Shown: piece after piece, positions 1 to 8,653 of the stretch
How positions within the stretch are numbered: position 1 is the stretch's first letter
How the letters are laid out: the number at the start of each line of letters is the position of its first letter
From: Acidobacteriota bacterium
GTDB lineage: Bacteria; Acidobacteriota; Terriglobia; Bryobacterales; Bryobacteraceae
Length of the DNA: 64,000 nucleotides
Assembly: GCA_005808475.1 (NCBI GenBank)
Contig: SYLY01000020.1
Location: 1 to 64,000, forward strand
Direction of reading: 5' to 3'
The notes under the pieces: generated by a model
Databases searched by the model: none
What the model saw: the letters and a program-made list of their open reading frames with translations, nothing else
Told to the model about the DNA's origin: nothing
Program-made: the position numbers and the translations under genes

Positions 1-687
1 GCCCGGCGTCAGCACCACCACGCGCGGCGATTGCACTCCGCCCGGCGCGATCGATTCCAGCGTCTCGAGAAGCTTGCTCGGGTAGTTGTCCACCGGCCGG
101 ATGGCCATTCCTTCGAACAATCGCGGAAACGTGCTCTTCATCACCGCGCGATTCTCGAGCACGTAGGACACGCCGGAGGGAACGCGCAGGTTGACCTCGA
201 GCACGTAGATCTGCCCGTCGCGATCGCGCACCAGGTCGGTGCCGGTGATATGGCACCAGATGCCGCGCGGCGGATTCAAGCCCACGCACTGCGGACGCAG
301 ACACCGGGCGGACTCGATCACCTCGCGCGGCACTACTCCTTGATTGAGGATCTTCTGGTCGTGGTAGACGTCGTCGATAAACAGGTTCAACGCGCGAATT
401 CGCTGCTTCAGGCCGCGCTCGACCCAGGCCCAATCGGAAGCGGAGACAATCCGCGGGATCATGTCGAACGGGAAGATCCGCTCCGCGCCCGACGTGTCGC
501 CATAGACGTTGAACGTGATCCCCATCTGGAGGAACAGCTTCTCCGCCGACTCCTGATGGAGCAGTAGCTCGCCGTCGTCCAGCGACTCGATGGTCTCGGC
601 AAGCAGCCTCGCCTCCGGCCGGGGTTCGCCCCCGGGGAAGAACATCTCGTCGTAAAATCCGCCGGTGTCGTAGTCCGAGAATCGCAT
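1..687 (-). CDS. circularly permuted ATP-grasp protein (COG2308 type), C-terminus outside window
   Basis: Reading down from an ATG at 687 gives 229 codons that stay open to the window edge, so the gene is cut at its 3' end. The product starts MRFSDYDTGGFYDEMF, carries GIWCHITGTDLVRDRDGQ around residue 155 and then an LEVNLRVPSGVSYVLENR block. These are the classic blocks of the circularly permuted ATP-grasp family (CP_ATPgrasp, COG2308), which usually sits beside alpha-E and transglutaminase-like proteins and is thought to act in peptide ligation; the substrate is unknown. Many homologues have LEDN where this one has LEVN; the Glu and Asn are kept. No clear Shine-Dalgarno was seen before the ATG. 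The gene diverges from the receptor at 824. Confidence 0.85.
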   Translation of the reverse strand, partial: MRFSDYDTGGFYDEMFFPGGEPRPEARLLAETIESLDDGELLLHQESAEKLFLQMGITFNVYGDTSGAERIFPFDMIPRIVSASDWAWVERGLKQRIRALNLFIDDVYHDQKILNQGVVPREVIESARCLRPQCVGLNPPRGIWCHITGTDLVRDRDGQIYVLEVNLRVPSGVSYVLENRAVMKSTFPRLFEGMAIRPVDNYPSKLLETLESIAPGGVQSPRVVVLTPG

Positions 688-823
688 GGCGCTTTGAGAT
701 CGACTCCGTTCATCATGACGCAGTTGGCCGGTTCCGTGGGTCGAAAGTTTTTATGGGAGTCATCGGAATTGTCGATCCACGGCCTCGGATTCGGTGTAGT
801 AATATTGGGCCACGGGAGATTCA

Positions 824-3800
824 ATGACACAGAGGATCGTTTGTCTATTGGCTTTCGTGGCGGTTCTGGCGGCGCAAGTCGAGACCACCACGTCGATCAC
901 GGGCACTGTTTCGGACTCGGCGGGAGCCGTGTTCCCCGGCGCCGCGGTGCGGCTCACCAACCAGAACACGGGCGGAACTCGCGAGGCCTCCACCAACAGC
1001 GAGGGCGTCTACGCGTTCCAGTCGCTGCCCGCCGGCAAGTACACGATCGTCGCGGCGGCCAAGGGATTCAAGACGAGCACGATCACCGATCGCGTGGTCG
1101 AGACCGCGCAGCACGCCCATGTGGATATCCGCTTGGAACTCGGCGCCACCACCGAGCAGGTAACGGTCTCGGCGGCCGGCGCGGAACTGGTGAACACAGC
1201 TTCGGCGGAAATCACCGGATCGATCACTCCCGAACTGGTGCAAAACATCCCGCTCGGCAGGGGCAACATGTTCGACCTGCTGCAATTGACGCCGGGCGTG
1301 GTGCCGCAGAACGCGGGTGAGAACATGTCGTTCGCTTCGCGCTCTCTGAACTTCGTGGGAGCCGGGAACACGTTCCAGGCGTCGGGCGCATTCATCGCCG
1401 GCAATCGCGATTCCGGCAGCAACATCTCCGTGGACGGGTCCAACATTCAGATTCCGGTGTACGGCCAGGCGACCCAACTGCAGGCGCGCGCCAGCGTACA
1501 GGAGGTTCGCGTGGAGGCGGCCGGGATGAGCGCCGAGTTCGGCAATGGAGTGGCCGCCGTGAACGTGATCACCAAGGGCGGCTCCAACGAGTACCACGGC
1601 GAACTCTCCTGGTACTTCCGCAATAACCATCTCGACGCCAATAGCTTCCTCAACAACGAGGCCAACCGCCGTCTGCAGCCGTACACGCAGAACCAGTTCG
1701 GCGCGGCCCTGGGCGGTCCGGTCAAAAAGAACAAGCTCCTGTTTTTCGGCAATTACGAGGGCTTCCGCGTGTTCCAGCGGCAGCAGCAGTTCGCCACCGT
1801 GCCCTCCGCGGAAGTCCGCCGGGGAGACTTCTTCGGGTACCGCCCGCCCGGTCCGGGCGGCACTTTCCTGGCGACGCCGGTGATCTACAATCCCTATGAC
1901 GCCGATACCACCACCGGCCTTCGGCGGCCATTCCCCGGCAATCGAATTCCACTCGGGCAATCCGGAGCCTGCGCTCCCAGATCCGGGTGTGGCGATTCGG
2001 TGACCAACAAGTACCTCGAGAAGTACGTGTTGTTGCCGAACGCGGTGGTCAATGGAATCGACCAGTACACCAACGCGGTGCGCACCACGCTGGATCAGAA
2101 TCAGGTCACCGGCCGGGCCGACTGGCTGCGCAACGCGAACTCGACCGTTTTCCTGCGCTTCACTTACAACAAACAGGACTCTTTCCAGGCCGGCCTGCAA
2201 CCGCTCGAAGGCACCGGGAATCCGTCGGCGTCCACCAACGCGGTAATTCACTGGACGCAGGTTTTCGGTTCGGCGAAGGTCAACGACTTCGGGGTGTCCT
2301 ACGTGCGTCCGAACTGGGCCTTCACCCGTCCTCTCGATCTGCCGGACTCGGCCGCCGAGATCGGACTGCCGAACACCTCCGGCTACACCGGCGCCGTGCA
2401 ATGGTCGGTGCCTGGATTCAATCTGGGCGTCGGCACCAACTACATTTTCAACGCTTATTCGAATAACATCCAATTGAAGGACGACTTCAGCCTGGTGCGC
2501 GGACGGCACAACTTCAAGATGGGTTTCGACGGGGTCAACAAGCGCTTCATCTATTACAATCCGTCGGGCGACAAGGGTCAGTTCTCATTCAGCAAGTTCT
2601 TCACGCAGGCCTGCCCTCCCGGCAACGCCCGGTGCGAACAGGCGCGGACCGCCGCCGGCGCGCAAGTGGGCGGACTCGAATTCGCCGACTACCTGCTCGG
2701 CGCCTACTCGAGCACGCTGCTCATCAACCGCCAGATCCCCTACGTGGGACATCAGACGTACCTCGGCTACTACTTCCAGGATTCCTGGCGCGTGTCCAAC
2801 CGGTTGACCGTGAATCTGGGCATCCGCTACGAATATTGGAGCCCGTGGACGGTGCCGCGTAACACCACTCTCACGTTCGATTACCAAAAGGGACAACCGC
2901 TGTTCGCGCTTCAGAATCCGAACGATTTCCTCGACCGGAGCAAGTGCTTCGGAGGATGCGCGCCGCTCAACGCGGGCGTTCCGCGGCAAGCCTACAAGAT
3001 CGGGGCCAAGAACTTCGCTCCGCGCGCCGGCGTGACGTACGCATTGACGCCGGCGACGGTGATCCGCGCCGGAGCGGGCATCTACTACGACGGCAATATC
3101 AACATGAACCAGTTCAACGATATTCAGTCGGGCGCCGCGCCGTTCAGTCTCCGGTACGAAGTGGTGAACGACACGTCGCGGGTGCTGCCGTCGCGGCTGG
3201 TGGGCAACGAATATCCGGGCGGTCTGCTCGGATCGCCTCCTCTGGCCAACGCGAACCCGCCCGCCAGCTTCCGTTACGCGCAACCCTACTATCCGGTTCC
3301 GGCCGTCTATCAGTGGTCGGCGAGCGTGCAGCGGCGCATCGGAACCGCCTGGGTCGCCGAGGCCGACTATGTCGGATCGCACACGATCCATCAGTTCCAG
3401 TTCATCGATTCCAACGCGGCCGATCTGCCGCAAGGGTCGATCGCGAGCCTGCCGTTGCAGCAGCGCCGTCCGTATCCGCAGTGGGGAATCATCGGCACCT
3501 GGGCGCCGCTCGGCTGGGCCAAGTACCACGCCGGAACGGCGAGCATCAAGAACAACCGGTGGCACGGGTTGACGCTGCAAGGCAACATGACCTGGGCGAA
3601 GAACATCGCCACCAGTAACATCAATGCGTCCGATCACGGCAATATCAACTTCCGCTATCCGTACATTTGGGCCGGACCGTCGAACATCACGCCGAAGCTG
3701 TGGTTCATCATGGCGGCGAGCTATCAGTCGCCGAAGCTGACGGCGGGCAAGGCGCTGGGCGCCGCGATCAACGACTGGGTATTTAGCGGAACCTACACCG

Positions 3801-4228
3801 CCTCGACAGGAAGCCCGCACTACGCGCAGACGCAGGATCTTACTGGCACCGGCTATTCCGGCGCGTCGAGCGTGATCATGCCGAACCGGACTTGCGACGC
3901 CAACCAGGGCGACGGCATCCGAACGCGGCTCCGTTGGTTCAATACCGGTTGCTTCGCCGATCCGGCGTTCGGCACGTGGGGCAATTCGACTTTCGGCGTC
4001 GTCACCGAGCCGGGCATCAACAACTGGAACCTCGCCACGGCGAAGCGATTCCCCGTGCCGCTATTCGGCGAAGGACGGATGCTCGAGTTCCGAAGCGACT
4101 TCCTGAACACGTGGAATCACACGCAGTTCTCCCAGTCGGACAAGAATCTGCGCAGCGTCAACTATGGCCGCATCAACGCGGTGAGGCCGGCGAGGCAGAT
4201 TCAGTTCGCGCTACGGCTCCTGTTCTAA
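824..4228 (+). CDS. TonB-dependent receptor, Oar-like, with carboxypeptidase-regulatory-like N-terminal domain
   Basis: A 1134-residue outer-membrane protein. Residues 1-17 form a signal peptide ending LAAQ. Residues about 22-105 form a CarboxypepD_reg-like beta-sandwich (ITGTVSDSAGAVFPGAAV, then EGVYAFQSLPAGKYTI). A plug-like segment follows to about 250 (the VAAVNVITKGGSNEYHG region), then a long beta-barrel ending in the aromatic terminus LRLLF, as expected for BAM-inserted porins. This architecture is greatly expanded in Solibacter-like Acidobacteriota and is usually linked to uptake of large or polymeric substrates; the substrate cannot be read here. A GGGAG element lies about 6 nt before the ATG. 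The gene ends 1 nt before the convergent gene at 4230. Confidence 0.93.
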   Translation: MTQRIVCLLAFVAVLAAQVETTTSITGTVSDSAGAVFPGAAVRLTNQNTGGTREASTNSEGVYAFQSLPAGKYTIVAAAKGFKTSTITDRVVETAQHAHVDIRLELGATTEQVTVSAAGAELVNTASAEITGSITPELVQNIPLGRGNMFDLLQLTPGVVPQNAGENMSFASRSLNFVGAGNTFQASGAFIAGNRDSGSNISVDGSNIQIPVYGQATQLQARASVQEVRVEAAGMSAEFGNGVAAVNVITKGGSNEYHGELSWYFRNNHLDANSFLNNEANRRLQPYTQNQFGAALGGPVKKNKLLFFGNYEGFRVFQRQQQFATVPSAEVRRGDFFGYRPPGPGGTFLATPVIYNPYDADTTTGLRRPFPGNRIPLGQSGACAPRSGCGDSVTNKYLEKYVLLPNAVVNGIDQYTNAVRTTLDQNQVTGRADWLRNANSTVFLRFTYNKQDSFQAGLQPLEGTGNPSASTNAVIHWTQVFGSAKVNDFGVSYVRPNWAFTRPLDLPDSAAEIGLPNTSGYTGAVQWSVPGFNLGVGTNYIFNAYSNNIQLKDDFSLVRGRHNFKMGFDGVNKRFIYYNPSGDKGQFSFSKFFTQACPPGNARCEQARTAAGAQVGGLEFADYLLGAYSSTLLINRQIPYVGHQTYLGYYFQDSWRVSNRLTVNLGIRYEYWSPWTVPRNTTLTFDYQKGQPLFALQNPNDFLDRSKCFGGCAPLNAGVPRQAYKIGAKNFAPRAGVTYALTPATVIRAGAGIYYDGNINMNQFNDIQSGAAPFSLRYEVVNDTSRVLPSRLVGNEYPGGLLGSPPLANANPPASFRYAQPYYPVPAVYQWSASVQRRIGTAWVAEADYVGSHTIHQFQFIDSNAADLPQGSIASLPLQQRRPYPQWGIIGTWAPLGWAKYHAGTASIKNNRWHGLTLQGNMTWAKNIATSNINASDHGNINFRYPYIWAGPSNITPKLWFIMAASYQSPKLTAGKALGAAINDWVFSGTYTASTGSPHYAQTQDLTGTGYSGASSVIMPNRTCDANQGDGIRTRLRWFNTGCFADPAFGTWGNSTFGVVTEPGINNWNLATAKRFPVPLFGEGRMLEFRSDFLNTWNHTQFSQSDKNLRSVNYGRINAVRPARQIQFALRLLF

Positions 4229-4229
4229 T

Positions 4230-4874
4230 CTAATCGCGGGCCGGCTCCGCGGCGGCCGCCTTGGTTGCCGATCCGGTGAACGGCACCTTCAAACTGCCCG
4301 AACTCACTTGCTGCGCGATCTCCTCCATCGCCGGGCTCGGTCCGCCAGCCCGCAGCGCAAAGCTCGAACCGAAGTCGCGGAAATTGTACTTGACTCCCTC
4401 CACGACGAAATCCGCCGCCGACTCCAGTTCGATCGAGCCCGTGTACACGAACTCGCCGCCCGGCGTTAGCGACGCTTCGCCCGTCCGGGACTTGAAGGTG
4501 GCGACCAGTTGCGCTTCGGTGAACGTCGCCGGCTTGGCGTAGTCGCGGTTCGGAATCGGGTGGAAGTAGACGTTCAGTATTCCGGTATCGGTGAGCGGAA
4601 CCAATTTGAACTTTTTGCCCTCCGGCGTGATGCGGACCGATGTCGGCTCGGTGCGGAAGCTGAACATCGCGAACTTCTCGCTTTGCTTGTCGGTGAACAG
4701 CGAGCCCTTGATGCCATCAATGCGGGTGTAGTAGCCGAGCAACTCCGCCGTGCCGTCGCCGAGCACCACCACGCGGCCCGTCACCGAAGCGGCCGCCGGC
4801 GCCGGGTCCGCCGCCCAAATGGAACCGGCCGCCGCCAAGAGGGCCGCCAAGCGAAGGTAATTCACGACTAACAT
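4230..4874 (-). CDS. secreted protein of unknown function, last gene of the aldolase operon
   Basis: A 214-residue protein with a clear signal peptide (MLVVNYLRLAALLAAAGSIWA, cut near AADPA). The mature part looks like an all-beta fold and I do not recognise the family. The start at 4874 was chosen because the longer reading frame upstream runs antisense-like through the aldolase gene and lacks a signal peptide. The ATG lies 7 nt inside the 3' end of the aldolase gene, which suggests translational coupling. It is the only small exported product of the operon. It could be a structural or binding accessory, but nothing in the sequence decides this. Confidence 0.7.
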   Translation of the reverse strand: MLVVNYLRLAALLAAAGSIWAADPAPAAASVTGRVVVLGDGTAELLGYYTRIDGIKGSLFTDKQSEKFAMFSFRTEPTSVRITPEGKKFKLVPLTDTGILNVYFHPIPNRDYAKPATFTEAQLVATFKSRTGEASLTPGGEFVYTGSIELESAADFVVEGVKYNFRDFGSSFALRAGGPSPAMEEIAQQVSSGSLKVPFTGSATKAAAAEPARD

Positions 4875-5650
4875 CGTAGCGCGTCCCACGCGGCATAGGT
4901 TTCCTGGAAGCCCTTGCGAAGCAGCCCGATCGCCGACACCGTGGTGAGGAATCGAGCGCCCATGTCCATCAATTCGCGAGCCCGCTCCGGCGTCGCGCTC
5001 GTCGAGCCCCACCACTTTCCGTGCCTTGCCGCGGCCGCCGCCACCGCTTCGAACGCCCGTTTCATCGACGGATGGCCTGGCTGTCCGAAGCAGCCGTAAC
5101 TTTGGCTGAGATCGGCCGGGCCCACGAACAGAATGTCGACTCCAGGCGTGGCGGCGATTTCGTCGATCTCGTCCACCGCTTCGTGGTCCTCGATCTGCAC
5201 GCAGAGGAACGTCTCGCGGTTGGCCCAGTCCATGTAGCGCGCGGTGGGCATCATGCCGTAGCGCGCCGCCGCCTCCACGCCGTCGATGCCGCGCAGTCCC
5301 ACCGGCGCGAACTTGCCGTCGCGCACGATCTCGCGGGCGTCGGCGCCGCCCATGCAGTGCGGAACCATCGCTCCGAGCGCGCCCGCTTCGAAGGCGCGCG
5401 GCAACGAGTGGCGGCCTTCACGCCGAACGCGGATCATCGGAGCCATGCCGGTCGAGCGGCAGGCGAGACTCATCGCCCACGCGTCGTCCCAACTGTAGTC
5501 CTGGTGCTCCATGTCGATCCACAGGCAGTCGAAGCCGCACAAGCCGATCAACTCGGCGATCTTGGGCGAGCCGACGGGCGTCGTGCTTGCCACCAGCGCC
5601 GTCTCGCCGCGGCGCAACTTCTCGAGAACTCGATTATTCAGGGGGTCCAT
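4868..5650 (-). CDS. HpcH/HpaI family aldolase
   Basis: A 260-residue TIM-barrel class II aldolase of the HpcH/HpaI (citrate lyase beta-like, PF03328) family. The family cleaves 2-keto-3-deoxy acids to pyruvate plus an aldehyde, using a divalent metal. Visible marks are GFDCLWIDMEHQDYSW near residue 45, an APVGLRGIDG segment, the QIEDHEAVDEIDEI metal-ligand region and GVDILFVGPADLSQSYG. Length is normal. It overlaps the FAD oxidoreductase upstream by 17 nt and the secreted gene downstream by 7 nt. With the MFS carrier two genes upstream it points to catabolism of a sugar acid or a related keto-deoxy compound. The exact substrate is inferred, not shown. Confidence 0.85.
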   Translation of the reverse strand: MDPLNNRVLEKLRRGETALVASTTPVGSPKIAELIGLCGFDCLWIDMEHQDYSWDDAWAMSLACRSTGMAPMIRVRREGRHSLPRAFEAGALGAMVPHCMGGADAREIVRDGKFAPVGLRGIDGVEAAARYGMMPTARYMDWANRETFLCVQIEDHEAVDEIDEIAATPGVDILFVGPADLSQSYGCFGQPGHPSMKRAFEAVAAAAARHGKWWGSTSATPERARELMDMGARFLTTVSAIGLLRKGFQETYAAWDALRC

Positions 5651-7430
5651 AGACTCTCACTCCAAAGACGCGCGCGACGGTGTCTCCGTTGACCGCCGTT
5701 ACGTCGAGACGCAGCGAAGCGGCTCGCACCGGCGGGTCGAACCGGTGCAGGCGCCGTCCCGAGTAGTTTCCAGTCACCGCGATCTCGCGGCCGCCGGCGC
5801 TCAGGCGGTAGTCGCGCACGGTCTCCGGTTGCGGACCGCGAATCATCTTCGCCGCGTAGGCGTCGCTCATGGTGAGCGTGAGTTCGCGATGAAAACCGGT
5901 GTCGAAGGTGAGGATCGCCGTCGAGATCTCGCGCGGCTCTTCCCAGCGCAGTTCGATCCACGCGGGGAGCGTATCCGAGGTCCACTGGTTGGACGAGTCC
6001 GGCAGGGACGGATGCAGCCGCGGCGAGGTCGCCCGATCCACTCCGTTGGTGACCGCCCCGGGATCGCCGGAACTCGCGGCGATGCGCGCTTGCCGCGCCA
6101 GATCCGCGGGATCGTCGTTCGCGGCTCCGATCAGATACGCGCCGTCTCGCGACAGCCTGCGCCGCAACTCGACGATGTCCAGTGGGCCGCGCGACGCCAG
6201 GGCGGCGGCCGTTCCCACCGCCTGGCCCACGACGCCGCAGGTGGCCATCACGCGCGTGGAAGCGAACGCGACGTGAGTCGCGCCGATGATGCGGCCCGCG
6301 AAGAACAGATTGTCGAGATCGCGCGCCCGCAGGCTTCGCAACGGGATCGAATAGAGATGCGGAACCGGCGCCTGCGCGCACGGATACTCGCCGGGCGCGT
6401 CGACCCCCATCACCGGATGCATGTCGATCCACCAGCCGCCGTACGCCACTTGATCCTCGAAGATGCATCCCGATTGGACGTCGTGCTGCGTCAGCATGTG
6501 CCGCGCGGTGAACCGGCGCGATTCTCGCTTGCCGGGGATCATGCCGACCCACTCCAGGGCCCAATTGGCCGGATCCTCGAAGACGAGTTCGTCGCCTTCG
6601 GACGCCTTGTCGTAGGTGGCCGCCTGCATGCCTCGCCGCGGACAGTGGTTCTTCACGTGATCCCACACGCCCAGCGCGACCCGAAGCAGTTCGTGGCGAA
6701 TGCGGTCGTTGTCCTTGATGGTATCGAGGTGGCCGCCCCACTCCACCCACCAGTAGCCGTAGTCGAGTTCGGCGTGGCTGCGATATCGCAGATCGCGCTC
6801 GGTGAACGGACGCGCCCAGCTTGGCGCGGTGAACGGCATCGGGCGGTCGTGCCGGCGGGCGGTGAACAGGATGGTGGAGCCGAGCTTGTCGCCGTCCGCG
6901 ATCTCCGGCGCGAGCGGCTCGCCGAACTCGTCGCGCGATTCCCGCCCCATGCGAAACGCCGCGCCCGCCTCCGCCCCCAGCCGCCCGTCGCCCGAGCAAT
7001 CGGCGAATTGCGCGGCGCGAATCTCGAACTCGTCCTCGGTGGAGTGGCGGGTCGCGCGCACGCTCTCGATGCGGCCGCCGGCTATGCGGCAACCCGTGCA
7101 CGCCGTATCGAGCAGAAGCGTGATCGCGGGCTCCGACATCACCTTGTCGTAGAGCAGCAGATCGAACAGGTGTGGCGATCGATGCGGGTTGCGAACCGCG
7201 TCCTCCACGCGGAGCTCGTCGACGATCCCCGCTTCGCGCGCGCCGGGCCGCTTGCCGGAGCACGATGCGCCCACCATGTGCATGCGGACCTCGGAGGACG
7301 CGTTGCCGCCGAGTACGGACCGGTCCTGCACCAGCACCACGCGCGCGCCGTTGCGAGCGGCCGCCAGAGCCGCGCACACGCCGGCGATGCCTCCGCCTAC
7401 CACGCAGAAGTCCGCGTCCAACCGAATCAA
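5634..7430 (-). CDS. FAD-dependent oxidoreductase with C-terminal discoidin-like domain
   Basis: A 598-residue flavoprotein of the FAD_oxidored type (PF12831). Residues 5-35 hold the Rossmann motif (CVVGGGIAGVCAALAAARNG), followed by LGGNASSEVRMHMVG. The FAD-binding part ends with a LFFAGRIIGATHVAFASTRV segment and a conserved second GxGxxG-like region. After about residue 460 comes a beta-rich tail (NQWTSDTLPAWIELRW, LRLDVTAVNGDTVARVFGVR) that reads like an F5/8 type C (discoidin) carbohydrate-binding domain. No signal peptide is visible, so the carbohydrate-binding-like tail is odd for a cytoplasmic enzyme. It overlaps the MFS gene upstream by 4 nt (ATGA) and the aldolase by 17 nt. The substrate is unknown; a sugar-derived alcohol or acid is the context guess. 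Confidence 0.85.
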   Translation of the reverse strand: MIRLDADFCVVGGGIAGVCAALAAARNGARVVLVQDRSVLGGNASSEVRMHMVGASCSGKRPGAREAGIVDELRVEDAVRNPHRSPHLFDLLLYDKVMSEPAITLLLDTACTGCRIAGGRIESVRATRHSTEDEFEIRAAQFADCSGDGRLGAEAGAAFRMGRESRDEFGEPLAPEIADGDKLGSTILFTARRHDRPMPFTAPSWARPFTERDLRYRSHAELDYGYWWVEWGGHLDTIKDNDRIRHELLRVALGVWDHVKNHCPRRGMQAATYDKASEGDELVFEDPANWALEWVGMIPGKRESRRFTARHMLTQHDVQSGCIFEDQVAYGGWWIDMHPVMGVDAPGEYPCAQAPVPHLYSIPLRSLRARDLDNLFFAGRIIGATHVAFASTRVMATCGVVGQAVGTAAALASRGPLDIVELRRRLSRDGAYLIGAANDDPADLARQARIAASSGDPGAVTNGVDRATSPRLHPSLPDSSNQWTSDTLPAWIELRWEEPREISTAILTFDTGFHRELTLTMSDAYAAKMIRGPQPETVRDYRLSAGGREIAVTGNYSGRRLHRFDPPVRAASLRLDVTAVNGDTVARVFGVRVYGPPE

Positions 7431-8653
7431 GCCGAGGCCCTCCGCAATCGTTGACGGTCGCGTTCGAAATACACGCGATAGCCGAGAAATAGCGCGCCCG
7501 CCGCCAGTAGAATCAGGATCGACACCAGGCCGAACAGCATCTGCAATCCGAACCGGTCGCGCCAGAAGCCCGCGATCAACGCGCCCGCTCCGCCCATCAG
7601 CGTGTTGAAGCTGTTGGCGATTCCCACCGCGGTGGATCGCTGAGCCGGCGGCGAGATCTCATACAACACCGGGTGCCAGTTGGACTCGCCCATCGCGCGG
7701 AAGAACAGGAACGCAGCCGCGCCCGCCAGCACCAGCGGCCAGTCGCTCGCGAACCAGAACAGCAAGGGGAACGGCGCCGCCGCGGCGAAACACACGGTCA
7801 CGATCAGCAGCCTTCGCCGGGGATCGGTGCGCGCGATGGCGTCGGAGAGCAAGCCTCCAATGACGAAGCCGGGCAGGATCGGCCCCGAAATGGTGAGATT
7901 GCCGAGCAGCGCGGACTTCGTCAACTGCATCTTGTACTCGTCGAACAGGAACACCGGCAGCCACGTAATCAGCATCCACACCGCCACCGCCGCCGAGCCG
8001 CTCGCCGCCAGAAGACAGTAGAAGGTCGGAGTGCGCAGCACGGCGCGCGACGTGTCGAGCCAGCCGGCCGAACCCGCCGCGGAGTTCTCGCTGCCGCCGA
8101 CGCGGATCTCGCGGATGTAGAGCCGGCATGCGATGCCCAGCACGATCCCCACCGCGCCGAGCACGGCCAGCGTCGGTCTCCACCCGTAGGTCTGGCTCAA
8201 CCACGCCGCCAGCGTCCCTCCGATAATCGGTCCGAGCGCGCCGCCCGCGTGGAGGATCGCCGATGCGCGGCCTCGCGTTTCGCGTGCGTGCGTGTCCGCG
8301 AGGATCGCGTAGGCCACCGGAATATAGCAAGCCTGCGTCACTCCCAGCACCGCGCGCAACGCGATCAAGTGGGCGCCGTTTGCCGCCAAGGCGCATAACA
8401 GCGTGACCGCGCTCCAGCCCAGCAGGCACCAGCAAAGGATATCGCGGCGGCTCCAACGGTCGCCCATCCATCCGGCGAACGGCGAGAACGCAGCGTAGAC
8501 CCACAGGAACGCCGGCATCAGCCACGCCGATTCCAGTTTGGTCAGCTTCAGATCGTTGTCGATCAGAGGCAGCACGGAGAAGATCACCGTGCGGTCCTCG
8601 AGGTTGAGGAACGCGGCCGCGAACAGCAGCCACACCACCGCCCACTTGTACAT
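7427..8653 (-). CDS. MFS transporter
   Basis: A 408-residue major facilitator with about 12 hydrophobic segments. The first runs YKWAVVWLLFAAAFLNLEDRTVI, and the loop 2-3 signature GWMGDRWSRRDILCW is present. The GRASAILHAGGALGPIIGG segment resembles the anion:cation symporter (ACS) group, which carries hexuronates, galactonate and similar acids. The ATG at 8653 was taken as the start because the longer frame upstream is out-of-frame antisense-like sequence over the sialidase-like gene. The start shares 1 nt with the upstream stop (TGATG), and the end overlaps the FAD oxidoreductase by 4 nt. The transport partner of the operon is therefore probably imported by this protein. Confidence 0.88.
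   Translation of the reverse strand: MYKWAVVWLLFAAAFLNLEDRTVIFSVLPLIDNDLKLTKLESAWLMPAFLWVYAAFSPFAGWMGDRWSRRDILCWCLLGWSAVTLLCALAANGAHLIALRAVLGVTQACYIPVAYAILADTHARETRGRASAILHAGGALGPIIGGTLAAWLSQTYGWRPTLAVLGAVGIVLGIACRLYIREIRVGGSENSAAGSAGWLDTSRAVLRTPTFYCLLAASGSAAVAVWMLITWLPVFLFDEYKMQLTKSALLGNLTISGPILPGFVIGGLLSDAIARTDPRRRLLIVTVCFAAAAPFPLLFWFASDWPLVLAGAAAFLFFRAMGESNWHPVLYEISPPAQRSTAVGIANSFNTLMGGAGALIAGFWRDRFGLQMLFGLVSILILLAAGALFLGYRVYFERDRQRLRRASA

Noticed and set aside
31-567. Plus-strand open frame of 178 codons at the left edge
   Set aside because: It is the antisense shadow of the circularly permuted ATP-grasp gene, whose motifs are plain on the minus strand.
845-2509. Long minus-strand open frame inside the first receptor
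   Set aside because: High GC makes antisense frames long. The product has no motif, while the plus-strand receptor has a signal peptide and domains.
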